Assembly: GCF_036898095.1 (NCBI RefSeq)
Contig: NC_090726.1
Span: forward strand, 42,237,645 to 42,301,644
Length of the DNA stretch: 64,000 nucleotides
Source: Palaemon carinicauda
Lineage: Eukaryota; Arthropoda; Malacostraca; Decapoda; Palaemonidae
Direction: 5' to 3'
The notes under the pieces were generated by a model, which searched no databases, was not told the DNA's origin, and saw only the letters and a program-made list of their open reading frames with translations. Positions 10,041-20,976 of the stretch are shown here, one piece after another. The position numbers and the translations under genes were made by a program. Position 1 is the first letter of the stretch. Each line of letters starts with the position of its first letter.

Positions 10041-12016
10041 TGCAGTACCTCGGTGAACCATTCTCTCGCGGGCCAGAGGGGAGCAACCAACGTCAACCTT
10101 GTCCCTTCGTGAGAGGCAAACTTCTGCAGTACTCTGTTGACAATCTTGAACGGGGGGATCGCATAAAGGTCTAGATGGGACCAATCCAGAAGAAAGGCAT
10201 CTATGTGAACTGCTGCTGGGTCCGGAATCAGTGAACAATAAATTGGGAGCCTCTTGGTCATCAAGGTTGCGAACAGATCTATGGTGGGCTGGCCCCACAA
10301 TGCTCATAGTCTGTTGCATACATTCTTGTGAAGGGTCCACTCTGTTGGGATGATTTGACCCTTCCGGCTGAGGCGGTCTGCCATGACATTCATGTCGCCT
10401 TGAATGAACCTCGTTACTAGGGATATGTTTCGATCTCTTGACCAGGTGAGGAGGTCCCTTGCGATCTCGTACAACGTCATCGAATGAGTCCCTCCTTGCT
10501 TGGAGATGTACGCCAGGGCTGTGGTGTTGTCGGAGTTCACCTCCACCACCTTGCCTAGAAGGTGGGACTTGAAGCTTCTCAAGGCCAGATGAACTGCCAG
10601 TAGCTCCTTGCAGTTGATGTGCAACTCGCTTTGAACCGCATTCCACGTGCCCGAGCATTCCCGACCGTCCAATGTCGCACCCCAGCCCGTGTCCGATGCG
10701 TCCGAGAAGAGAAGGTGGTCGGGGGTCTGAACAGCCAGTGGCAGACCCTCCCTGAGGAGAATGTTGTTCTTCCACCAAGTCAGTGACGACTTCATCTTCT
10801 CGGAAATAGGAACCGAGACCGCTTCTAGCGTCTTGTCCTTTCTCCAGTGAGCAGCTAAGTGAAATTGAAGGGGGCGGAGGTGGAGTCTCCCTAACGCGAT
10901 GAACTGGTCCAGTGATGAAAGCGTCCCTATCAGACTCATCCACTGTCTGACTGAACATCGGTCCTTCTTCAGCATGGACTGGATGCATTCTTGGGCTTGA
11001 CTGATTCTGGGGGCCGACGGAAAAGCCCGAAAAGCTTGACTCTGAATCTCCATTCCTAGGTATACTATAGTTTGGGATGGGACGAGTTGGGACTTTTCTA
11101 TATTGACCAGGAGACCCAATTCCTTGGTCAGATCTAGAGTCCACTGTAGATTCTCCAGACAGCGACGACTTGACGCAGCTCTTAAAAGCCAGTCGTCCAA
11201 ATAGAGGGAGGCTCTGATGTTTGCTAAATGCAGGAATTTGGCAATATTCCTCATCAGTTTGGTAAAAACTAGAGGTGCCGTGCTTAGGCCAAAGCACAGG
11301 GCTTGGAACTGGTATACAACCTTCCCGAAAACGAACCTTAGAAAAGGTTGGGAATCTGGGTGGATGGGGACGTGAAAGTAAGCGTCCTTTAGGTCTAACG
11401 AGACCATCCAGTCTTCCTTCCTGACCGATGCTAGAACCGACTTTGTCGTCTCCATGGTGAACGTCTGCTTTGTGACAAAGACATTCAGAGAACTGACGTC
11501 TAGCACCGGTCTCCACCCTCCTGTCTTCTTCGGCACTAAGAAGAGGCGGTTGTAGAAGCCCGGGGATTGATGGTCCCGGACTATGACTACCGCTCCCTTT
11601 TGTAGTAAGAGAGACACCTCTTGCTGTAAAGCTAGTCTCTTGTCCTCCTCTCTGTACCTGGGAGAGAGGTCGATGGGAGTTGTTGCTAGAGGGGGCTTGC
11701 GCAAGAATGGAATCTTCTATCCCTCCCTGAGTAACTTCACAGACTGTGCGTCTGCGCCCCTGTTCTCCCAGGCCTGCCAGTAGTTCTTGAGCCTGGCTCC
11801 CACTGCTGTCTGAAGAAGGTGGCAGTCAGACTCTGCCTCTAGAGGACTTGGAACCCTTCTTCCTGCTCCCACGTTGACTTCCGGCACGAGTACCTCCTCT
11901 GCTGGAGGCTCTGCCACGAAAGGGCGGAATGAACCTTGACGCTGGAGTGTCCATCCTGGGTCTAGGTACGGAGGGCAAAGGGGTGGCTTTGCGTGCGGAT
12001 GACGCCACCAGGTCAT
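9767..12016 (-). pseudogene. Element B RT / RNase H / methyltransferase-like, two nonsense codons
   Basis: It is the same length as the intact 749-residue frame of C. A TAG replaces a Tyr codon at 11717-11719 and a TGA replaces a Trp codon at 10304-10306. The readable parts include RT (WRPVLDVSSLN, LDLKDAYFHVPI, SLYLDDW) and RNase H (LFSDASDTGWGATL, NSDNTTALAYISKQ, NVMADRLSRKG). The methyltransferase-like segment after the second stop has IDLFAT, LYAIPPFKIV and LVAPLWPAREW. Confidence 0.9.
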
Positions 12017-14280
12017 GGGTGTCTTTCTGGATCAAGGAGGCAGCAATCTCCTTGATCAACTCTTCAGGGAAGAGACACTTCGAGAGTGGAGCAAACATAA
12101 GCTCCGACTTTTGACATGGGGTGACTCCAGCTGACAAGAAGGAGCAAAGGTGATCTCGCTTCTTGAGAACCCCAGACACGAAAGAAGCCGCAAGCTCACT
12201 AGAACCATCCCGTATGGCTTTGTCCATGCAGGACATGATGAGCATGGAAGTTTCCTTATCAGAAGGGGAGGTCTTCCTGCTCAACGCTCCCAAACACCAG
12301 TCCAAGAAGTTAAAGACTTCGAAAGCGCGGAAAACTCCCTTCATAAGATGGTCCATATCCGAAGGAGTCCAGCAAGCGTCTCATAGCCAGCCTGCGGGGA
12401 GAGTCTACCAGACTTGAGAAGTCGCCCTGGGCAGAGGCAGGAACTCCCAAGCCGAGAACTTCTCCCGTGGCATACCAGACGCTAGATCTGGAAGCAAGCT
12501 TGACCGGGGGAAACATGAAGGATGTCTTCCCAAGTTGCTTCTTGGACTGCAACCACTCTCCCAGTACCCTTAAAGCTCTCTTGGACGAGCGAGCGAGTAC
12601 GAGCTTCGTAAAGGCAGGTGCTGCTGACTGCATGCCTAAAGCGAACTCAGAGGGAGGCGAGCGTGGTGCTGCAGACACAAACTGATCCGGATATAAATCC
12701 TTGAACAGCGCAAGCACTTTCCTAAAGTCTAAGGAGGGAGGCGAGGTCTTGGGTTCTTCGATGTCCGAGTGTTGGTCGTCAAGATGTGCAGCTTCGTCAT
12801 CATCAGAGATACCATCGTCTGAATGTTGAGGAGGAAGAGGCAACGGAGTGGGCTGGACGGCTGAGTCCGGCAGCACGGGTGCATGCGTGGCTGCACTGGA
12901 CCCAACATCATGCCACTGTTGGTCAGTCTGAGAACTGGCGACAACCAAAGCTGAGTGGGTGCGCAAAGAGTCTACTCCCGACTGTGGAAGGATAGCGGAG
13001 ACCACCGTGGGTTGCGGAGGCAGACGCACCGCGTCAAAACACGGCAGCCTAACTCCACCCTCCTGTTGTTGTGGTAGCTCACGCACGGCAACGGAGGGTT
13101 CCGTGCGTCTGTGAACGTCAGCATGCGTATGGCAGGGTCGACTGCGCATGGGTGGAGGAGCTCTCACAGCTGGCGTGTGGGAGCAGGCAGCCTCAGCGTC
13201 TGCTGGGCGCACAACCGTGGCAGGTTGTGGGCTAACGGGTGCAGCGGCAACCTTCTCCGCACGAAACCCCTGCATAACAGCAGCTAACTGAGTCTGCATA
13301 GACTGCAGCAAAGACCACTTAGGGTCTACAAAAGCGGCAACAGACGGAGTTACTGTCCGTTGTGACTGAGGGTCTAAAACAGCGGGTGCGGCAACAGACG
13401 GAGTTACTGCCTGTTGCGGTACCACTTTGCCTCTCTTAGGAGGTGTGCAGTCGGAGGAGGACTGCAGCGAGTCCGAACTGACCCAGTGGCTACACCTGGG
13501 CCGTTGGACTAGCTCGGAAGGGACCTTACGTTTAAGAGGCCGTGAGACCTTGGTCCATCGTTTCTGTCGAGAAACCTCTTCCGCAGACGAGGAATGAACG
13601 GGCTCACTCGTCTTCTTGTGGGTGGGACGATCTATGTGAGATACGTCCGAAACCACGGAGGGTACGTCTGTCCGCTGATTAAAGCCTGTCGAACCCTTTG
13701 GTCGTACGACATTGCTTCTCCCCTGGGCTTGGGAGCTTGCAAGAGGTCCCGGACTGGGAGGACGACAGGCACGAACAGACGCACCCTCATGCGTAACACT
13801 GACACTTTTCACTGCACTGACACTCACTTCACTTCCCACTGCACTTTTACCTTTCAACTCTCTGACGTCAGCCATGAGTTGATTGCGGTCATTCGCCAAT
13901 GACTCGACTCTCTCACCTAGAGCCTGGATGGCACGCATCATATCTGCCATTGAAGGTTGATGAGCGCTAGCAGGGGGGTCGGGTGCAACCACTACAGGGG
14001 AAGGAATAGGTTGAGGGGCATGGGGAGAGGAAAAATCAATTGAGCGAGACGAACTCCTCCTGATCCTATCCTTCTCTAGCCTACGTGCATATTTCAGGAA
14101 TTCTTGAAACCCGAATTCCGAAAGCCCAGCGCATTCCTCACATCGATCTTCCAATTGACAGGCTTTACCCCTACAATTGGAACAAACGGTGTGCGGATCG
14201 ATAGAGGCCTTCGGAAGACGCCTTGAACAGTCCCTAGCGCTACATTTCCTGTACTTGGGGACTTGAGAAGGGTCAGACAT
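11826..14280 (-). pseudogene. Element B Gag-like, frameshifted
   Basis: Starting at 14280 the frame matches C and E gag through the Cys/His head (C13, C18, H30, C33, C36, C41, C47, C50) and the Pro/Ser-rich middle. It then shifts near 12377, where nine bases of C are replaced by one. The downstream part resumes in another frame (MDHLMKGVFRAFEVFNFLDW) and ends at 11826 with the Arg/Gly/Ser-rich tail. Confidence 0.88.
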
Positions 14281-14487
14281 CTTGAATTAGTCAAAGGGGG
14301 GAATTCAAAATCTATCCAAGTCGTCAACAAATAATCCAAAATCCAAAAAAGAATGCAAGGAAGTATTGAAGATAACTTCTGCACAGCGATAGCTAATAAC
14401 CAGAAATGAATACTTCACCAAATAACGTGAAAATCAATCCAGAAAACAAGAGCGTATTCAGTAGGTCTTGCCGGTGGCACGACAGAG

Positions 14488-14666
14488 AGAAAATTGGTTC
14501 TGTGTTGACATCGAGTACTTGAGTACCTGCTCGACAGATGGCGCTGTTGATGTACACCCCCACCTGTATAGCGATCGCTGGCGTATTACGCCCGTAGGTT
14601 TTTTCTGTCGGGCAGCAGAGCTGACAGCTATATGATCACCGGGTAAGTTTAATATTGAAAAAATGT
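14488..14666 (-). repeat. Element B 5' inverted terminal repeat
   Basis: It mirrors 8169-8326. The outer end reads, on the plus strand, GGGTAAGTTTAATATTG followed by AAAAAATGT, after which the MITE resumes with AAATAGC. Confidence 0.9.
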
Positions 14667-14767
14667 AAATAGCAGTTTTTTGCAAGGACGTACCGGTACG
14701 TCAATGGGGGTAAAGGGATAAGTTTTGTGAAACGTACCAGTACGTCCTTTGGGGGTAAAAGGGTAAA
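14667..14767. mobile_element. piggyBac-like MITE copy 2, right part
   Basis: It continues the MITE broken at 8133 (AAATAGCAGTTTTTTGCAAG). It ends GGGGGTAAAAGGGTAAA, a mutated TTAA end. Joined with 7925-8133 it matches copies 1 and 3. Confidence 0.8.
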
Positions 14768-15400
14768 ATGAGGTTCATTGCTGTTCATTCTTTGCAATGA
14801 AAACTATATCACGATAAAATTTTTAGAAATTTTATGTACAGTACTTCCCTTTGGCCACACTAGAAAAACGCAGTGGTATGGAGAGCTACTGCAAACAATG
14901 GAACAGAGCACCGATGTCAACAAATATCTTTCCCCCTAATTGCCACAATCTTAGCATCTCAATATTCTGGGTGACATGTATGGTATTTTCAAGAGAATCT
15001 ACAGCTATTGTGAGTGGGACAGAGAGTGGTAACAGCTATGAACTTCAATAAGCATTAATTCTATTTTTAAATTCAAGTTTGTTTCAATGATACTTCTATG
15101 ATTTCATGGCTGAATATCACATTGGCATGAATGGGGGACAGTATTACTCAGAATAACACAGTTTCCCAGTTCTATCATCTAACAAATAGAATTCAGCAAT
15201 AAGATTATCATAAGAAAAGGCTGGCTGGAAAGGGCCAGTACAGTACATAAAATTGATCAAGCAGCCTGCAATATTTGTATCAACCATAAATGATATCACA
15301 GGTAATAAAAAATGACTTAAAACTTGTATAACCTACATTAAATATTGCTGTATAATCTCAATAAAATAACTGTACTGTACCAAAAAAGTAACATACATAC
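14768..15400 (-). other. Intron 1 of the TMUB-like gene (start); no other feature seen
   Basis: Downstream of the exon donor the minus strand holds ordinary AT-rich sequence. I looked for the next TMUB exon (rest of the ubiquitin fold and C-terminal membrane segments) here and in 6331-8133 and did not find it. It probably lies left of the window, with element B inside the intron. Confidence 0.4.
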
Positions 15401-16275
15401 CTTTTAAAACTTCCAACTTGTTCTGTGAGCTGAGCAAAAACAAACTTCTGAGTTTCATCTAAAAATTTCAACCGAATTCTAATACTTCCTGGCGGTCTTT
15501 CACCTCCGCCATTATCCGATGGCAATGAACTTGATTCTGCATCTCTTACAAAAGTATCAGAGTCCTTTGAAACCTTTTCATTATCTTTCCCTGGAGAGGG
15601 TGTCCCCCCGACATCGCCCTGCGAGGCACAAGTTTCATGATGAGTATCAGGTACATGACTTCCACCCATTGTCACAAAATGCTTAAGCCTACGGTTTCTA
15701 ATTTCCATTTCTTGGGATGGATCGTCGTGCGGCTTCTCTGACGTTGACGAAGTTGTACAGGACGGACTTTTCACATCTCCTGAGCCTCTTGAGTGGCTAC
15801 TTTCATTTGTAGGGGACTCGCGATCACGCGGTTCCTCTAAGCCCTTATCTACACGTAGGGCCTCGGCCCCTTTCTCGCTTTCTTCCGACGGCACCATTTC
15901 ACCAGCGCGATTGGAGAGCTTCGAATCTTCATCCACCACATCACCGCTTTTGCATTCTGTACATACTTTGCCCGTTTCTGGTCTCACTTCCAAAACAGCG
16001 CTTTCATTTTCTTTGACTAATGGGACGGGTCCCGCAGATTCTCCCTCCCCTTCACCATTCCCACCACTTTGGTTGTCAAGTCGATTTGCCCCTGTAACAG
16101 ATGAGTTTTGGTCCCCTTCAGTATTTACACCACTTTGAAACACCACTACAGCTGTTGCAATAAGCGGTTGTTCTCTCACGTTTGTTGACAACCATGCCAC
16201 AGCAATGACAAATGATACAATTATAATTACTAGTGCTACGCTCAAGGCATCTTGAAAACCAGCAAAATTGAGCAT
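15401..16275 (-). CDS. TMUB: TMUB-like transmembrane and ubiquitin-like domain protein, first coding exon (partial)
   Basis: The exon encodes about 291 residues from the ATG at 16275 (MLNFAGFQDALSV). An N-terminal membrane segment ALVIIIVSFVIAVAWLST is followed by a long acidic, Ser-rich linker with a CTEC pair. The start of a ubiquitin fold, IRIRLKFLDETQKFVFAQ then GSFKR, comes last. Layout and motifs (AW[LV]ST after the helix, LRLKFL, GSLKR-like end) match vertebrate TMUB1/TMUB2, ER-membrane proteins linked to ER-associated degradation. The exon ends AAAAG|GTATGTATG at 15401, phase 2. The open frame extends six codons above the ATG without another start; CAG at 16287 could be a 5'UTR acceptor. 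The remaining exons were not found. Confidence 0.8.
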
Positions 16276-16579
16276 TGTATCAAAATCTGCCAAAATTGCA
16301 CAGATCCTTCACTTTCCTGGGTGTTTCTGGAAAGAAGAAAGTAATGTTGAATGTTATTGTGAAAATGACTTACATTAATTCAGAGTAAAGTATAACATAG
16401 CAAAGTATCTCTAAAAGAGAAAAAAAATTACACAATACAGAATGTAACTTTCATGACAAACACCTTTAAAATGCAAACTTTACGTTTCAATAATATTGGT
16501 TTTGTTCTACTGTGGCAACCCTTTACTATAGCTTTCCTTACATGAAGATGGCATCATATTTCTTACTCATAATTATTCA

Positions 16580-16885
16580 TTAACCCTTTTACCCCCAGGC
16601 TCTTTGGAAATTTCCAACCCTTAACCCTCAAGGGGTTATTTTTTCCCCAGCACATTTTGCAGTATATTTTTTTTAAATTGCTCTAACAGCCTTAATTTTT
16701 GTCATAGAGAGGTCAGGTTGGTCTCATTCTCTTGGAAAATGCCTGAATTTTCTCAAAAAATTATCAAAAATATGAAAAAAAAATTTATAGCATTTTTTTG
16801 CAAGGACGTACCGTTACGTCCATGGGGGTAAAGGGATGAGTTTTGTGAAACGTACCAGTACGTCCTTTGGGGATAAAAGGGTTAA
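16580..16885. mobile_element. piggyBac-like MITE, copy 3
   Basis: It is bounded by TTAA at both ends, with TTAACCCTTTTACCCCC on the left and GGGGATAAAAGGGTTAA on the right. The body follows copy 1 throughout. It is about 300 bp upstream of the TMUB-like exon. Confidence 0.8.
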
Positions 16886-17095
16886 CATCAAGAACCCAAA
16901 AATCTATGGTACAATGGAATTTGTTGTCTTTTAAAAGGAATTTATTTCATTTTTATATAAAAAGACTTGGTGACTGATTAGGTCAATGTAAAAAGTGTCG
17001 CAAAAGGAGCAGACGTTGTCCTACCAAAAGAAGCAGATGATGCAAAGAGAAGATTTCGACTACAGTGATTTTGAAAAATAAAAATAGAGCAATAT

Positions 17096-17289
17096 GTTAT
17101 TTTCATTAGTAAAATAAATTTTTGAATATACTTACCCGGTGATCATGTAGCTGCAGCTCTGCTGCCCGACAGAAAAAACCTACGGGCGGGATACGCCAGC
17201 GATCGCTATACAGGTGGGGGTGTACAACAACAGCGCCATCTGTCGAGTAGGTACTCAAGTACTTCTTGTCAACACAGACCAATTTTCTC
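17096..17289 (-). repeat. Element C 3' inverted terminal repeat
   Basis: It starts GTTATTTTCATTAGTAAAAT and mirrors the 5' repeat 23386-23540 from ACCCGGTGATCATGTAGCTG onward. Confidence 0.9.
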
Positions 17290-17337
17290 CTCGGTCCACT
17301 GGGTCTCTATGGGGAGGAAGGGTGGGTCCTCTAATTC

Positions 17338-17427
17338 ATGATCACCGGGTAAGTATATTCAAAAATTTATTTTACTAATGAAAATAACATTTTTCAATAT
17401 TAATCTTACCCGGTGATCATGTAGCTG
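17338..17427 (-). repeat. Element C internal complementary region
   Basis: ATGATCACCGGGTAAGTATA and the following bases up to AATGAAAATAAC are complementary to the 3' outer end. ATTTTTCAATATTAATC and the following bases are complementary to the 5' outer end. Confidence 0.88.
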
Positions 17428-17827
17428 ATTCACACCCAGGGGGGTGGGTGGAGACCAGCATACATGTTAACATTAGAAGCTAAGTATCCCGTATTTCATT
17501 TTAGCAGTTATTCAAAATAACAAACAAAATTAATAAGTACCTGGTAAGGAAGTCGACTTGAACCATTACTCTGCCTTTTTAAGTACGTCTTCCTTACTGA
17601 GCCTCGCGATCCTCTTAGGATGCTGAGCGACTCCTAGGTGCTGAAGTATGAAGGGCTGCAACCCATACTAAAGGACCTCATCACAACCTCTAATCTAGGC
17701 GCTTCTCAAGAAAGAATTTGACCACCCGCCAAATCAACCAGGATGCGAAAGGCTTCTTAGCCTTCCGTACAACCCAAAAACAACAATAAAAAGCATTTCA
17801 AGAGAAAGATTAAAAAAGGTTATGGGA

Positions 17828-19000
17828 TTATGGGAATGTAGTGGTTGAGCCCTCACCTACTACTGCACTCGCTGCTACGAATGGTCCCAGGGTGTAGCAG
17901 TTCTCGTAAAGAGACTGGACATCTTTAAGGTAAAATGATGCGAACACTGACTTGCTTCTCCAATAGGTTGCATCCATTACACTCTGCAGAGATCTGTTTT
18001 GTTTGAAGGCCACTGAAGTTGCGACAGCTCTAACTTCATGTGTCCTTACCTTCAGCAAAGCATGGTCCTCCTCATTCAGATGAGAATGGGCTTCTCTAAT
18101 CAAAAGTCTGATGTAATAAGAAACTGCGTTCTTCGACATCGGTAAAGCAGGTTTCTTAATAGAACACCATAAAGCTTCTGATTGTCCTCGTAATGGCTTC
18201 GTACGTCTTAAATAGTACTTAAGAGCTCTTACTGGGCATAGTACTCTCTCTTGTTCGTTTCCAACCAAACTGGACAGACTTGGAATCTCGAACGATTTGG
18301 GCCAAGGACGAGAAGGGAGTTCGTTTTTAGCTAAAAAACCAAGCTGTAAGGAACATGTAGCCGTTTCAGATGTAAATCCTATGTTCCTGCTGAAGGCGTG
18401 TATCTCACTGACTCTTTTAGCTGTTGCTAGGCAAACGAGGAAAAGAGTCTTCAAAGTGAGATCTTTAAAAGAGGCTGATTGAAGCGGTTCGAACCTTGCT
18501 GACATCAGGAACCTTAAAACCACGTCTAAGTTCCAACCTGGTGTGGCTAACCGACGCTCCTTTGAGGTCTCAAAAGACTTAAGGAGGTCCTGTAGATCTT
18601 TGTTGTTGGAAAGATCTAAGCCTCTGTGGCGGAAGACTGCTGCCAACATGCTTCTGTAACCTTTGATCGTAGGAGCTGAAAGGGATCTTACCTTCCTTAG
18701 GTGTAAAAGGAAGTCAGCTATCTGAGTTACAGAGGTACTGGTTGAGGATACTGAATTCGCCTTGCACCAGCTTCGGAAGACTTCCCATTTTGACTGGTAG
18801 ACCTTGAGAGTGGATGTCCTCCTTGCTCTGGCAATCGCTCTGGCTGCCTCCTTCGAAAAGCCTCTAGCTCTTGAGAGTCTTTCGATAGTCTGAAGGCAGT
18901 CAGACGAAGAGCGTGGAGGCTTGGGTGTACCTTCTTTACATGCGGCTGACGCAGAAGGTCCACTCTTAGAAGAAGAGTCCTGGGAACGTCTACTAGCCAT
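17828..19000 (-). CDS. Element C tyrosine recombinase
   Basis: It is 390 residues from the ATG at 19000. The catalytic residues are intact: Arg in ATAKRVSEIHAF, HxxR in RTHEVRAVATS and Tyr in FASFYLKDV. The core-binding domain is KVYQSKWEVFRSWCKA with LSAPTIKGYRSML. It overlaps the last 274 nt of the RT frame in another frame, so expression needs internal initiation, frameshifting or a separate transcript. The role is integrating the circular DNA. Confidence 0.92.
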   Translation of the reverse strand: MASRRSQDSSSKSGPSASAACKEGTPKPPRSSSDCLQTIERLSRARGFSKEAARAIARARRTSTLKVYQSKWEVFRSWCKANSVSSTSTSVTQIADFLLHLRKVRSLSAPTIKGYRSMLAAVFRHRGLDLSNNKDLQDLLKSFETSKERRLATPGWNLDVVLRFLMSARFEPLQSASFKDLTLKTLFLVCLATAKRVSEIHAFSRNIGFTSETATCSLQLGFLAKNELPSRPWPKSFEIPSLSSLVGNEQERVLCPVRALKYYLRRTKPLRGQSEALWCSIKKPALPMSKNAVSYYIRLLIREAHSHLNEEDHALLKVRTHEVRAVATSVAFKQNRSLQSVMDATYWRSKSVFASFYLKDVQSLYENCYTLGPFVAASAVVGEGSTTTFP

Positions 19001-20976
19001 TGCAGTACCTCGGTGAACCATTCTCTCGCGGGCCAGAGGGGAGCAACCAACGTCAACCTTGTCCCTTCGTGAGAGGCGAACTTCTGCAGTACCTTGTTGA
19101 CAATCTTGAACGGGGGGAACGCATAAAGGTCTAGATGGGACCAATCCAGAAGAAAGGCATCTATGTGAACTGCTGCTGGGTCCGGAATCGGTGAGCAATA
19201 ATTTGGGAGCCTCTTGGTCATCGAGGTAGCGAACAGATCTATGGTGGGCTGACCCCACAGGGTCCATAGTCTGTTGCAAACATTCTTGTGAAGGGTCCAT
19301 TCTGTAGGGATGATCTGACCCTTCCGGCTGAGGCGGTCTGCCATGACATTCATGTCACCTTGAATGAACCTCGTTACAAGAGATATGTTTCGATCTCTTG
19401 ACCAGGTGAGGAGGTCCCTTGCGATCTCGAACAACGTCATCGAATGAGTCCCTCCTTGCTTGGAGATGTACGCCAAGGCTGTGGTGTTGTCGGAGTTCAC
19501 CTCCACCACCTTGCCTAGAAGGAGGGACTTGAAGCTTCTCAAGGCCAGATGAACTGCCAGTAGCTCCTTGCAGTTGATGTGTAGTGCTCTTTGATCCGGA
19601 TTCCACGTGCCCGAGCATTCCCGACCGTCCAGTGTCGCACCCCAGCCCGTGTCCGATGCGTCCGAGAAGAGAAGGTGGTCGGGGGTCTGAACAGCCAGTG
19701 GTAGACCTTCCCTGAGAAGAATGTTGTTCTTCCACCAAGTCAGTGCAGACTTCATCTTCTCGGAGATAGGAACTGAGACCGCTTCTAGCGTCATGTCCTT
19801 TCTCCAGTGAGCAGCTAGGTGATACTGAAGGGGTCGGAGGTGGAGTCTCCCTAACGCGATGAACTGGTCCAGCGATGAAAGCGTCCCTATCAGACTCATC
19901 CACTGTCTGACTGAACATCGGTTCCTCTTCAGCATGCTCTGGATGCATTCTTGGGCTTGACTGATTCTGGGGGCCGACGGAAAAGCCCGAAAAGCTTGAC
20001 TCTGAATCTCCATACCTAGATAGACTATAGTTTGGGATGGGACGAGTTGGGACTTTTCTATATTGACCAGGAGACCCAATTCCTTGGTCAGATCCAGAGT
20101 CCATTTTAGATTCTCCAGACAGCGACGACTTGACGCAGCTCTTAAAAGCCAGTCGTCCAAATAGAGGGAGGCTCTGATGTCTGCTAAATGCAGGAATTTG
20201 GCAATATTCCTCATCAGTTTGGTAAACACTAGAGGTGCCGTGCTTAGGCCAAAGCACAGGGCTTGGAACTGGTAAACCACCTTCCCAAAGACGAACCTTA
20301 GAAAAGGTTGGGAATCTGGGTGGATGGGGACGTGAAAGTACGCGTCCTTTAGGTCTAACGAGACCATCCAGTCTTCCTTCCTGACCGATGCTAGCACCGA
20401 CTTCGTCGTCTCCATGGTGAACGTCTGCTTGGTGACAAAGACATTTAGAGCACTGACGTCTAGCACCGGTCTCCACCCTCCTGTCTTCTTCGCCACTAAG
20501 AAGAGACGGTTGTAGAAGCCCGGGGATTGATGGTCCCGGACTATGACTACCGCTCCCTTTTGTAGTAAGAGAGACACCTCTTGCTGTAAAGCTAGCCTCT
20601 TGTCCTCCTCTCTGTACCTGGGAGAGAGGTCGATGGGAGTTGTTGCTAGAGGGGGCTTGCGCAAGAATGGAATCCTGTACCCCTCTCTGAGTAACTTCAC
20701 AGACTGTGCGTCTGCACCCCTGTTCTCCCAGGCCTGCCAGTAGTTCTTGAGCCTGGCTCCCACTGCTGTCTGGAGAAGATGGCAGTCAGACTCTGCCTCT
20801 TGAGGACTTGGAACCCTTCTTCTTGTTGCCACGTTGACTATCGGCACGGGTACCTCCTCTGCTGGAGGTTCTGCCACGAAAGGGCGGAATGAACCTAGAT
20901 GCTGGTGTGTCCATCCTAGGTCTAGGCACGGAAGGTAAAGCTGTGACTTTACGTGCGGATGACGCCACCAGGTCAT
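18727..20976 (-). CDS. Element C RT / RNase H / methyltransferase-like polyprotein
   Basis: It has 749 residues and no interruptions. RT of the DIRS1 type shows FLVAKKTGGWRPVLDVSALN, VSLDLKDAYFHVPIHP, LCFGLSTAPLVFTKLM and the SLYLDDWLL active site near residue 265. RNase H shows LLFSDASDTGWGATLDG, CKELLAVHLALRSF, VNSDNTTALAYISKQGG and GDMNVMADRLSRKG. A Dam-like domain ends it (IDLFATSMTKRLP, DAFLLDWSHLDLYAFPPF, LVAPLWPAREWF). Where DNA N6-methyltransferases have D/N-P-P-Y/F, this has FPPF, so methylation activity is doubtful. It overlaps gag by 191 nt in a different frame. Confidence 0.93.
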   Translation of the reverse strand: MTWWRHPHVKSQLYLPCLDLGWTHQHLGSFRPFVAEPPAEEVPVPIVNVATRRRVPSPQEAESDCHLLQTAVGARLKNYWQAWENRGADAQSVKLLREGYRIPFLRKPPLATTPIDLSPRYREEDKRLALQQEVSLLLQKGAVVIVRDHQSPGFYNRLFLVAKKTGGWRPVLDVSALNVFVTKQTFTMETTKSVLASVRKEDWMVSLDLKDAYFHVPIHPDSQPFLRFVFGKVVYQFQALCFGLSTAPLVFTKLMRNIAKFLHLADIRASLYLDDWLLRAASSRRCLENLKWTLDLTKELGLLVNIEKSQLVPSQTIVYLGMEIQSQAFRAFPSAPRISQAQECIQSMLKRNRCSVRQWMSLIGTLSSLDQFIALGRLHLRPLQYHLAAHWRKDMTLEAVSVPISEKMKSALTWWKNNILLREGLPLAVQTPDHLLFSDASDTGWGATLDGRECSGTWNPDQRALHINCKELLAVHLALRSFKSLLLGKVVEVNSDNTTALAYISKQGGTHSMTLFEIARDLLTWSRDRNISLVTRFIQGDMNVMADRLSRKGQIIPTEWTLHKNVCNRLWTLWGQPTIDLFATSMTKRLPNYCSPIPDPAAVHIDAFLLDWSHLDLYAFPPFKIVNKVLQKFASHEGTRLTLVAPLWPAREWFTEVLQWLVDVPRTLLLRVDLLRQPHVKKVHPSLHALRLTAFRLSKDSQELEAFRRRQPERLPEQGGHPLSRSTSQNGKSSEAGARRIQYPQPVPL

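Larger units (their letters stand above)
8134..14666 (-). mobile_element. DIRS-like YR retrotransposon B (family 2), decayed, nested in a MITE
   Basis: About 6.53 kb with inverted terminal repeats at 14488-14666 (5') and 8134-8326 (3'). An internal complementary region lies at 8378-8466. Gag, RT and recombinase follow on the minus strand. Compared with C and E, gag has an 8-bp net deletion near 12377. RT has two nonsense codons (11717-11719 and 10304-10306). The recombinase is open. It sits exactly inside a TTAA MITE, with no duplicated target. Confidence 0.92.

Noticed and set aside
8868..11516. An 882-residue minus-strand ORF in element B as one protein (and the 967-residue one in E)
   Set aside because: Only the last 390 codons match tyrosine recombinase. 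The rest lies under the RT frame, has no motif and is less conserved between copies than RT.
15911..16138. Plus-strand ORF across the TMUB-like exon
   Set aside because: Antisense shadow of a well-supported coding exon.
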